From JAKAXS01 sp041940525 (lineage in GTDB: Bacteria > Pseudomonadota > Alphaproteobacteria > Rhizobiales > Hyphomicrobiaceae), in assembly GCA_041940525.1 (NCBI GenBank), contig JBGTSB010000093.1:1-5219 (forward strand): a stretch of 5,219 bases of DNA. Direction: 5' to 3'. This document shows positions 1 through 4,770 of the stretch, one piece after another; the first letter of the stretch is position 1, and each line of letters begins with the position of its first letter. A model generated the notes under the pieces. The model was not told the DNA's origin. It saw only the letters and a program-made list of their open reading frames with translations, and searched no databases. The position numbers and the translations under genes are program-made.

Positions 1-302
1 ATTTCGCTGATCTGCACGATGGGTGCGATGTCCGTATAGTTGGCGACGTCCGCGACGATCTCCGCGCGGTGTGGGCCGAACGCCTCCCGGAATGTCCCCA
101 GGCTCGGTGAGTAGATGTGGCACGCTGCGACGAACTCCGGCGCGCTTCCAGGTTCGCGGCCCGTTAGGCCCTTCTCGATCTCGTAGCGCAGGCAGGCATC
201 GCCCATTCGTTCTCTGATCAGTGGCAGGTGGCTGGCACAGTAGTAATCGTGGTCGAACTTCGAGCCGCCATGGGCCGGATAGTAGACGCTCATCTTGATC
301 AT
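1..302 (-). CDS. EthD-family protein (3' end cut by the window edge)
   Basis: Read on the minus strand from ATG at 302, this gives 100 codons without a stop before the edge. The N-terminus MIKMSVYYPAHGG followed by F16-D17-x-x-Y20-Y21-x-x-x-H25-x-P27 is the classic EthD ferredoxin-like alpha/beta-barrel signature. The C-terminal part, with F-REAFGPH near residue 73 and then DVANYTDIAPIVQISE, is also typical. Family members are about 100-105 residues, so only a few residues and the stop are missing. EthD proteins are small dimeric cytoplasmic proteins found beside genes for degrading ethers, aromatics and similar compounds; some act as isomerases or accessory proteins, and the exact reaction cannot be told here. 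A good Shine-Dalgarno (AGGTAGGAG, 310-318) lies 7 bases before the ATG and fixes the start. The other catabolic-type genes in the window (regulator, ALDH, hotdog protein) fit the same general theme. Confidence 0.9.
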   Translation of the reverse strand, partial: MIKMSVYYPAHGGSKFDHDYYCASHLPLIRERMGDACLRYEIEKGLTGREPGSAPEFVAACHIYSPSLGTFREAFGPHRAEIVADVANYTDIAPIVQISE

Positions 303-309
303 GGTCGGG

Positions 310-363
310 CTCCTACCTGAACGCCTCTCCGAGCGTTCCGGGGGTATTTATAGGTCACCGACC
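310..363 (-). promoter_or_regulatory. Leader and probable promoter of the EthD gene
   Basis: On the minus strand a TATAAAT box (346-352) lies upstream of the ribosome binding site at 310-318. It would place transcription start near 339 and give a leader of about 36 bases. No convincing -35 box is seen, so the promoter may need an activator. Two dyads flank the box: GAACGC/GCGTTC (319-324 and 333-338, 8-base spacer) in the leader, and GGTC/GACC (353-356 and 360-363) just upstream of the -10. Either could be an operator. The sequence facts are direct; the function is inferred. Confidence 0.4.
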
Positions 364-482
364 CATGAATTGCATCTAGATTTTAGCTGAGATGAGTTTG
401 ACGAGAGCAAGGTAGTTTCGACCTGCGTCTCGAGGGTGCGGTGGCGATAGAGGAAGGCCCTGAACGGCGGACGGCGTTTACG
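364..482. other. Gap between the EthD promoter and the IS, no gene recognised
   Basis: This stretch contains upstream DNA of the EthD gene and then GC-rich sequence up to the target duplication. I find no recognisable protein in any frame. If the IS is removed in thought, it joins 1464 onward, and both strands then show short open frames (about 53 codons plus, 59 residues minus) whose translations resemble nothing I know. Confidence 0.4.
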
Positions 483-488
483 GCTAGG
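483..488. repeat. Target-site duplication, left copy (GCTAGG)
   Basis: GCTAGG directly abuts the left terminal repeat and is repeated exactly at 1458-1463 beyond the other end. The core CTAG matches the NCTAGN preference known for IS481-type elements. An exact 6-bp duplication indicates simple insertion with no later rearrangement of the ends. Confidence 0.93.
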
Positions 489-1374
489 TGTGGAGCCTCA
501 ACAGGTTGTCCTCGGCCAAGCCGATGCGGCTGATGGGTGTCCGCGACTTTAGGCTGCCGTGTGGCCTGTGCCAATTGTAGCGATCAAGCCAGGCCGGCAG
601 TTCGGCGGCACGATAGTCCGAAGTTGGGTATGCGACGGCATAAGCCCATTCGCGCAGAGCTGTCTGGATGAAGCGCTCGGCCTTACCGTTGGTCTTTGGC
701 GTGTAGGGCTTTGTGCGAATGTGTTTGAGGCCCAGCCTGCGACAGACACTGGCGAAGTCCTTGGACCTGTAGCAGGAACCGTTGTCGGTCATGACGCGCT
801 CGACGACGATCCCGAGGCTTGCGTAGTAGGCGACGCGTGAGGCGTCGTCGATGCAAGCGTGGACGAACTCCCAGCCGACGCCACGGCTGTTGGACTGGCC
901 GGTGCGATCCCCGGTGATGCGGTGTCCGATGCGGTCGAAACGGCCGAGCTTCTTGATGTCGATGTGGATCATCTCGCCTGGCCGCTCGCGTTCATAGCGG
1001 CGCACCGGTTGGGCCGGTTCCAGATCCTTCAGCCGCGACAGGCCGGCACGTGCCAGCACCCGGCTCACCGTCGCTGCGGACACGCCCGTTTCCATGGCGA
1101 TGTGCTTGCCGGTCAGGCGTTGCCGGCGCAGCGCCACGATCGCGTCCGCCACCGAGGCCGCGGTTCGCCTCGGGCTCGTCTTCGGCCGCGAGGAACGGTC
1201 GGCCATGCCGGCGCGTCCCTCGGCTCGCAAGCGCTCCACCCAGCGCGCCACCACCTTCCCCGTCACCCCGTATGTCCGCGCCGCATCGGCTTTGGAAAGA
1301 CGGCCTTCAACAATGTCGCGCGCCATCTCCTCTCGACGCAGAGGCGTCAGACGGGCATTCTTGTGGATGTTCAT
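484..1374 (-). CDS. IS481-family DDE transposase, 296 residues, internally shortened
   Basis: The product should cut and join the ends of its own element. An N-terminal helix-turn-helix (about residues 27-53, SKADAARTYGVTGKVVARWV) is followed by a second DNA-binding segment (about 90-112) and an RNase-H-like rve core. The catalytic triad is visible: D139 in HIDIKKLGR, D197 in VMTDNGSCY and E233 in KTNGKAERF, with the usual 35-residue D-E spacing. HIRTKPYTPKTNGKAERF and YNWHRPHGS are family hallmarks. The anomaly is between CIDDASR (174-180) and VAYYASLG: relatives have about 23 more residues there, including a core beta-strand and helix. The frame is kept, but folding and activity are doubtful. 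The ATG at 1374 has GGAGGA at 1379-1384, four bases away. The stop TAG (484-486) is outside the element, in the duplicated target. Confidence 0.92.
   Translation of the reverse strand: MNIHKNARLTPLRREEMARDIVEGRLSKADAARTYGVTGKVVARWVERLRAEGRAGMADRSSRPKTSPRRTAASVADAIVALRRQRLTGKHIAMETGVSAATVSRVLARAGLSRLKDLEPAQPVRRYERERPGEMIHIDIKKLGRFDRIGHRITGDRTGQSNSRGVGWEFVHACIDDASRVAYYASLGIVVERVMTDNGSCYRSKDFASVCRRLGLKHIRTKPYTPKTNGKAERFIQTALREWAYAVAYPTSDYRAAELPAWLDRYNWHRPHGSLKSRTPISRIGLAEDNLLRLHT
489..511 (+). repeat. IS481 terminal inverted repeat (transposase 3' side)
   Basis: TGTGGAGCCTCAACAGGTTG and three more bases pair with the complement of 1435-1457 at 17 of 23 positions. This repeat also encodes the last residues of the transposase (NNLLRLHT-like tail, here DNLLRLHT), so the coding sequence runs through the end of the element. 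Confidence 0.88.
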
Positions 1375-1434
1375 TCGGTCCTCCGAGAATCACTGAAGCT
1401 TCGACAACCTCAGCTTTCTCGGTCAGGGCCGAAT

Positions 1435-1457
1435 GGACAACCTCTTGAAAGCTCACA
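1435..1457 (-). repeat. IS481 terminal inverted repeat (transposase 5' side)
   Basis: On the minus strand this reads TGTGAGCTTTCAAGAGGTTG plus three bases. It lies 60 bases upstream of the transposase start and probably contains or adjoins its promoter. It is immediately followed by the second GCTAGG. Confidence 0.88.
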
Positions 1458-1463
1458 GCTAGG
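1458..1463. repeat. Target-site duplication, right copy (GCTAGG)
   Basis: Exact second copy of 483-488, directly adjoining the CACA end of the IS481 element. Another GCTAGG occurs by chance or as a second potential target at 1608-1613. Confidence 0.93.
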
Positions 1464-1580
1464 CCATCGGCTTGGTGTTGGCCGGGCGCCGCGCTTGGCC
1501 ATCTCTACGCGCAAGGCATGCCGTGGGGAGTTTAATGAACGGGTGGCTTAGCCATCGGGCATATGGCAGCTTCAGCGCGG
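1464..1580. other. Gap between the IS and the regulator's upstream dyad, no gene recognised
   Basis: GC-rich sequence. It continues the pre-insertion DNA of 364-482. A plus-strand frame ends at TAA 1533-1535 after ALGHLYAQGMPWGV. I do not recognise it, and it is too short to call a gene remnant. Confidence 0.35.
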
Positions 1581-1610
1581 AGCCGGATTAACCAATTTGG
1601 TAGACCGGCT
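1581..1610. promoter_or_regulatory. Nested palindromes upstream of the GntR-type regulator, possible operator
   Basis: AGCCGG (1581-1586) pairs with CCGGCT (1605-1610), and nested inside is the perfect dyad ACCAA-T-TTGGT (1591-1601), overlapping GGT-AG-ACC (1599-1606). GntR/FadR-type operators are short dyads with GT and AC half-sites, such as TGGT-n-ACCA. The position, about 95 bases before the chosen regulator start, would suit autoregulation. No clear -35/-10 pair could be assigned. The symmetry is seen directly; the operator role is inferred. Confidence 0.45.
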
Positions 1611-1705
1611 AGGATTTCACTGGTACTTTGCGTATGATTTATGACTCTTCCGTATCGGGATGGACCTGGTTGGGATGGACTAACGGCTGGAAAAAAGACC
1701 GAAGA

Positions 1706-2434
1706 ATGCTTGAGAAGACGGAAAGCGATAGGATTGCCGGTGTCCCGAACGTTGTAGGGAGAATACTCTCATTCATTGATGAGCGTCGCTATGAGCCGAA
1801 CGAACGATTGCCGTCGGAACGTGACTTTGCCGACAGGTTCAATGTCAGTCGCGGGGCGGTTCGCGAGGCTTTGGCCGCTCTCGAGTCGATGCGTGTGATT
1901 GAGCGAAGGCCTAACTCTGGGATCTATCTTAGAAATTCTGAGGAAAGTAGCATCGAGGCCCTCGTTCTTCGTGCGTCTTCTGGCCTGCCGTTTCAGCCTG
2001 AAGAGACTAAGGACGTGTTTGAAGTGCGAAGTATTCTGGAGCTGCAGGGCGTACGGATTTCCTGCGATAGAAGGCGAGATCAGGACGTAGATCGGCTGAG
2101 GGAAATCCTCTACAAAACGAAGCTTGCAATTGATAGCAAAAAGACAATTGAGGCTGAGGATGAAGCGTTCCACCTTGGAATCGTCGCTTCAACGCAGAAT
2201 AGAGTACTGCTTCGCACGGTGAAATTACTTTATGAATTCTCAAAACAGCGTCGCATAATATATTTTTCAGATTACTCACGGGGCACGCAAGCTTACGACG
2301 ATCATTGTGAGATACTTGAAGCCATTGAGGCTCGTCGCACCGATTTGGCAGTGGGAATGATGGACCGACACTTGTCCCGAGCCCTGGCCACATGGCAGAC
2401 TCTCCACGCGGCGCCGGAACAAACTACCAAATAG
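1706..2434 (+). CDS. GntR-family transcriptional regulator, FadR/FCD subfamily
   Basis: This is a 242-residue DNA-binding regulator that should control a nearby catabolic gene set in response to a small acidic metabolite. The N-terminal winged helix (about residues 14-75) has LPSERDFADRFNVSRGAVRE and ends in NSGIYL, the standard GntR signature. The C-terminal FCD domain (about 104-231) is all-helical. The likely metal or ligand residues are present: D152 and H156 in EDEAFHLGI, H200 in DDHCEILEAI and H222 in MDRHLSRAL. The frame is also open upstream to TTG 1628 and ATG 1634, but the extra 24-26 residues look unlike the family. ATG 1706 gives a typical length, although its ribosome site (GAAGA) is weak. 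The gene is visibly more AT-rich than its neighbours. It appears complete and reads towards the broken ALDH, one candidate target. Confidence 0.9.
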   Translation: MLEKTESDRIAGVPNVVGRILSFIDERRYEPNERLPSERDFADRFNVSRGAVREALAALESMRVIERRPNSGIYLRNSEESSIEALVLRASSGLPFQPEETKDVFEVRSILELQGVRISCDRRRDQDVDRLREILYKTKLAIDSKKTIEAEDEAFHLGIVASTQNRVLLRTVKLLYEFSKQRRIIYFSDYSRGTQAYDDHCEILEAIEARRTDLAVGMMDRHLSRALATWQTLHAAPEQTTK

Positions 2435-2549
2435 TGCAATCGACCCCAAGGTGCCGAAGCGTAATGAACCGAGGGACGATACCTCGATGCCGACCAGACC
2501 AACTGACTCAGTGCGCCTTCGAGCGCGTGAATCTGATTAGGCGATCGGC
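2435..2549. other. Spacer between the regulator and the first miniature element
   Basis: No terminator hairpin or clear gene is visible. A plus-strand frame starts at ATG 2491 (MPTRPTDSVRL) but stops at TAG 2538-2540 and has a poor ribosome site. The missing C-terminal part of the ALDH would be expected on the minus strand here but is not recognisable. Confidence 0.4.
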
Positions 2550-2737
2550 TGCGAAAATGCGTCGGCCAGTGACCCTAGGTACTGGAACATTCAAGAGTTT
2601 GATACAGCTGCTCTTTCTGAGATTCGCAGGGTCACAATCGTGCCTTCTGAGATCCCTAGGACAACACTCATCTTCGCAATGAAATCAGCACGACAAATCC
2701 TGCTCGACGCGGGGTCACTGTTGGGCGCATTTTCACA
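2550..2737. mobile_element. Miniature inverted-repeat element, copy 1 (188 bp), IS21-like ends
   Basis: The left end TGCGAAAATGCGTCGGCCAG, continuing to TGACCC, is matched by the complement of 2708-2737 (22 of 30 positions). The whole unit aligns end to end with 4771-4960 at roughly three quarters identity, with small indels. The best block runs from about 2690 to 2712, around the shared CCTGCTCGACGCGGGG. No intact transposase is inside. On the minus strand both copies read as a similar peptide (here DFIAKMSVVLG then TIVTLRIS; in the other copy DFIAKIRIVQGSKKAQIATL), which suggests the start of a lost transposase fused to the opposite end. No target duplication could be recognised. It directly abuts the broken end of the ALDH remnant. 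Confidence 0.8.
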
Positions 2738-3389
2738 CTCGGAGATCTCCGCCGGCGCGCCAGAGACCAGAGTGACGACCCCGGCGGTCACGCCGGCATC
2801 GACGAAGGCGCCAAGGAGCTCGGCAGGCGCCGCCGGCGGCGGTGCCGGCGCCTTAACGATGATCGAGCAGCCGGCGGCGAGCGCCGCGGAGAGCTTGCGC
2901 ACTGTTTGATTGACGGGAAGTTCCAGGGCGTGAACGCGGCCACCGGACCGATCGGCAGCTTTGAGCGTCATCTGAATGGCTCTTCGCGCGCGCGCCGGAA
3001 TCACCTGGCCGCAAGTGCGGCGCGCCTCCTCAGCGAACCAATCGATGATGTCGGCGCCGCCATCACTTCGCCCTTGGCCTCTGCCAAAGGTTTGCCTTGC
3101 TCGCGCGTCAGGAGCCAGGCGATGCGATCTCCGCGCTCTCGCAGCAAGCCGGCGGCCTTGCACATCAGCTTAGACCGATCAAACGCCGAGGTTGAGCTTC
3201 AGAGTTTGAAGCCGCGATCGGAGGCGGCCAGCGCGGCGTCGAGATCCGGCGCGCGGTATGTGCAACCGAGCCGATCGTCTCCTCGGTCGCCGGATCAATA
3301 ACCGGAATAGTCCGGCATTCGCGACCCTCACGCCATTCGCCATCAATAAAGAGCTTCGTATCGGGATATACCAGCGCCGCATTGGGCAT
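2738..3389 (-). pseudogene. NAD(P)-dependent aldehyde dehydrogenase remnant (succinate-semialdehyde-dehydrogenase-like), N-terminal part
   Basis: From ATG 3389 (MPNAALVYPDTKLFIDGEWR, then VIDPATEETIGSVAH) the protein is a clear ALDH of the GabD type; such enzymes oxidise semialdehydes or aldehydes to acids. The frame then breaks repeatedly. There is a shift near 3245-3258, after which PDLDAALAASDRGFKL follows, then a TGA at 3199-3201 where FKLW is expected. RSKLMCKAAGLLRERGDR and LLTREQGKPLAEAKGEVM follow. A second shift near 3051-3062 leads to DIIDWFAEEARRT and RARRAIQMTLK. A one-base insertion near 2957-2963 and a one-base loss near 2914-2917 bracket FTPWNFP. The remnant continues through SAALAAGCSIIVKAP and FVDAGVTAGVVTL, and stops after AEIS at the miniature element. 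About 200 of some 480 residues remain, without the catalytic Glu and Cys. A GGAAG site (3399-3403) precedes the start. Confidence 0.92.
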
Positions 3390-3592
3390 CTTTGATTGCT
3401 TCCGTTGTAAGGATGCCCGCGCCGCCGAAGCAGACACGGGCTGTCCTGGGGGACAAACTTGAAAGGCGACTAGAATCCCCATCCGCGTCTGGTGGAGCGA
3501 TTGTCACGTGCGTGTCTTGCGTTCCCTTATCTGTTTTGACGGCCTGCAGAACCGGGTGCGCCGGTGACGATGCTGCTCGACAGCCTTGTGCC
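3390..3592. other. Intergenic stretch between the hotdog gene and the ALDH remnant
   Basis: This 203-bp stretch separates two genes of the same orientation. It is longer than expected within an operon and may be a scar from lost coding sequence. A minus-strand frame reading PVLQAVKTDKGTQDTH is open but I do not recognise it. The ALDH ribosome site lies at its left end; no terminator hairpin was seen. Confidence 0.4.
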
Positions 3593-4381
3593 TCACGCTG
3601 CTCGTTCGCGAAGTTGATAGATCGCGATGTGCTGGCAGTGGGCAATCAACTTCCGGCCGTTCGCAACAACAACGGCATCTACTTCCACGAAACGGTTGCC
3701 CTTCTTTTCGTAGTTCGCGGTAACGCGTGCCCGCGCGACCAACTCTTCATCGCAAGCAGCTGTGGACAGCATCTGCATGCGGCTGCCGAGATGAATCCAC
3801 GGCCCCAGTAAAGCGTTCTCCATCAAGACCCGGTTCATAACCCGCTGCACCATACCGGGATGCACCAACCCTTCGCGAGCATAGATTGGATCGGTTTCGC
3901 GTACTTCCGCCCGATAGTCCGCTCCAGATTGGCCCGGCCAGGAGCGCGGCGCCGTTCCGAGCCATTTGCCGACCTGGTAAGACCTGAGATCGACCGGCCC
4001 CCGCACCGCAACCGGCGCAGTCTCGGGATAATCGCCAACGGAGATCGGGGGTGGCGCGTCCGGCAGCGAGGCACTGCCGGCAGCTCGAACGTCGCTGCCG
4101 TTGAGCGCAATCGCTAGGCCTTCGTCTGAAGGCTCGGACGTAACCACCACGGTTTCGCCATCGTAAACCGGCTTCGCGAAGCGCACCTCCATCAGGCCGC
4201 GCTCGAGGAAGGCTCGTCCCCACTTCGCCACCGGAACGTGGACCATATACGCAAAGACATCGACGCCTGGCACCAGGCCGCCGCTGAAGCCATATTTTTG
4301 CGCCACCGCATCATCGTGCATCCTGTTTTCGGAGTGCGTGGCGCTGTTGAACGCCTGGACGCGATAGGGCGGCTCAGCCAT
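3593..4381 (-). CDS. MaoC-like double-hotdog protein (probable acyl-CoA hydratase/dehydratase-like), 262 residues
   Basis: The protein contains two hotdog halves. The first (about residues 1-105) has SENRMHDDAVAQKYGFSGGL and VPGVDVFAYMVH, close to the R-hydratase/MaoC motif in which N and H sit before a GF-GG loop; N19 and H22 are present, but the catalytic Asp position is occupied by Ser or Glu. Then comes LMEVRFAKPVYDGETVVVTS, the central strands. The second half (about 165-258) has LVHPGMVQRVMNRVL, WIHLGSRMQML and HCQHIAIYQLR. MaoC-type proteins hydrate enoyl-CoA thioesters; given the altered motif, thioester binding rather than hydration is possible. ATG 4381 is preferred over the upstream ATG 4420 because AGGAAG (4386-4391) lies four bases before it and the extra 13 residues lie partly in a mobile element. 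The frame is complete, unlike its neighbours, so it may still be under selection. Confidence 0.82.
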   Translation of the reverse strand: MAEPPYRVQAFNSATHSENRMHDDAVAQKYGFSGGLVPGVDVFAYMVHVPVAKWGRAFLERGLMEVRFAKPVYDGETVVVTSEPSDEGLAIALNGSDVRAAGSASLPDAPPPISVGDYPETAPVAVRGPVDLRSYQVGKWLGTAPRSWPGQSGADYRAEVRETDPIYAREGLVHPGMVQRVMNRVLMENALLGPWIHLGSRMQMLSTAACDEELVARARVTANYEKKGNRFVEVDAVVVANGRKLIAHCQHIAIYQLRERAA

Positions 4382-4385
4382 TTGA

Positions 4386-4391
4386 CTTCCT
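4386..4391 (-). promoter_or_regulatory. Ribosome binding site of the hotdog gene
   Basis: AGGAAG on the minus strand, four bases from ATG 4379-4381. It decides the start in favour of MAEPPYRVQAF and places the miniature element at 4402-4548 wholly upstream of the gene. Confidence 0.7.
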
Positions 4392-4403
4392 AACATAGCA
4401 TTG

Positions 4404-4427
4404 TTGATTTCCGTCAGCAATTGACCC
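4404..4427 (+). repeat. Perfect 24-bp terminal inverted repeat, left arm
   Basis: Exact reverse complement of 4523-4546. In sequence pattern it matches the ends of the two 188/190-bp elements at 17 of 26 positions against the left end of copy 1, including the terminal TGACCC. Confidence 0.95.
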
Positions 4428-4522
4428 TGTTTGCTGTTTCAAGGTGACCCCCGCCAGCGTTCTGAAGGCATCTGTTTTCGGTGGGAGGTGCCTTGAGGCA
4501 TGGTTATGCCGGAACGGATAAC

Positions 4523-4546
4523 GGGTCAATTGCTGACGGAAATCAA
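4523..4546 (-). repeat. Perfect 24-bp terminal inverted repeat, right arm
   Basis: Exact reverse complement of 4404-4427. Perfect identity of the arms suggests either recent movement or selection for the ends. Confidence 0.95.
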
Positions 4547-4553
4547 TACGGCG

Positions 4554-4728
4554 CTAAAAGCGTCTGATTGCCGGATGATCCCGGATGAGATCGAGAGTCG
4601 TTTTTGATCCATTCCTTCATGTCGGTCCCAAACTGCTTCAGGCAAATTTCCGGCTATTTGATGGCACCATCAGTCTCGCCCAGCAGTGAATAGGTACAAG
4701 CGACATTGTAGCGGACAAGGTTGTCATC
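4554..4728 (-). pseudogene. C-terminal TPR remnant of a class III adenylate/guanylate cyclase-like protein
   Basis: The minus strand from 4728 reads DDNLVRYNVACTYSLLGETD then GAIK, a stop, then CLKQFGTDMKEWIKNDS and, after a one-base shift near 4596, LDLIRDHPAIRRF to TAG 4554-4556. This matches the conserved tail of rhizobial adenylate cyclases that carry C-terminal TPR repeats (typically YNVACxYSLLGExDRAI, MKxWxKNDSDLDPIRDHPRY). Intact proteins are about 550-650 residues with an N-terminal cyclase domain; only about 57 residues of the tail remain. A TAG at 4654-4656 and a one-base insertion break it. Nothing of the cyclase domain is visible upstream, where the second 190-bp element begins 43 bases away. 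It is non-functional. Confidence 0.8.
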
Positions 4729-4770
4729 GAGGTGGCGCGGCCTTCACCTTTATCAGTTTCGCATACACGT

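Larger units (their letters stand above)
489..1457 (-). mobile_element. IS481-family insertion sequence, 969 bp, with an internal deletion
   Basis: The element starts TGTG at 489 and ends CACA at 1457. Its imperfect terminal inverted repeats match at 17 of 23 positions, including the shared inner block AGGTTGTCC. It is flanked by the 6-bp direct repeat GCTAGG. It carries a single minus-strand transposase gene filling nearly the whole element, as is usual for this family. Relatives are around 1.0-1.1 kb; the shortfall agrees with a roughly 69-bp in-frame loss seen in the transposase near position 828-837. It sits between the divergent EthD gene and the GntR-type regulator, in a presumed intergenic region. 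The ends look competent, so the element could still be mobilised in trans by a full-length relative. Confidence 0.93.
4402..4548. mobile_element. Miniature inverted-repeat element, 147 bp, with long perfect repeats, IS21-like ends
   Basis: Bases 4404-4427 (TTGATTTCCGTCAGCAATTG then ACCC) are perfectly inverted at 4523-4546. Adding two outer bases gives 26-bp ends starting TG (left) and TA (right). The interior of about 95 bp has no coding capacity. It holds GGTGACCCCC (4443-4452), a type of subterminal motif seen at ends of IS21-like elements, plus hairpins AAGGCA/TGCCTT (4465-4470, 4489-4494) and GGCAT-GGTT-ATGCC (4497-4510). It lies 10 bases upstream of the hotdog gene's ribosome site and 5 bases beyond the cyclase remnant's stop. 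No target duplication is obvious. IS21 assignment is from the style of the ends only. Confidence 0.82.

Noticed and set aside
402..1535. A small gene interrupted by the IS (53 codons plus or 59 residues minus after removing 489-1463)
   Set aside because: The joined frames are short, have no ribosome site or recognisable sequence, and such lengths are expected by chance in GC-rich DNA.
859..1551. A 230-codon plus-strand open frame across the IS481 element
   Set aside because: It is antisense to the clearly recognisable transposase and results from GC-rich codon structure; no family resemblance.
2435..2549. Possible continuation of the ALDH beyond the miniature element (a minus-strand reading with LIRFT, faintly like KISFTGS)
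   Set aside because: The resemblance covers only a few residues and cannot be extended; a profile search would be needed.
2591..3163. A continuous 190-residue minus-strand frame that looks like a gene
   Set aside because: It is a patchwork: out-of-frame ALDH sequence at its start, true ALDH frame in places, a shifted middle, and the miniature element at its end. It is not a real protein.
3343..3645. A 100-residue minus-strand frame between the hotdog gene and the ALDH remnant
   Set aside because: It overlaps the start of the ALDH remnant and the end of the hotdog gene in other frames and resembles no family I know.
4391..4420. A promoter spanning the end of the 147-bp element (TTGCTG, 17 bases, TATGTT on the minus strand)
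   Set aside because: It would start transcription almost at the ATG and leave out the good ribosome binding site, and the -35 is poor.
4382..4420. Upstream ATG at 4420 as the hotdog gene start
   Set aside because: It lies in the miniature element's repeat arm, and the AGGAAG site positions ribosomes at ATG 4381 instead.
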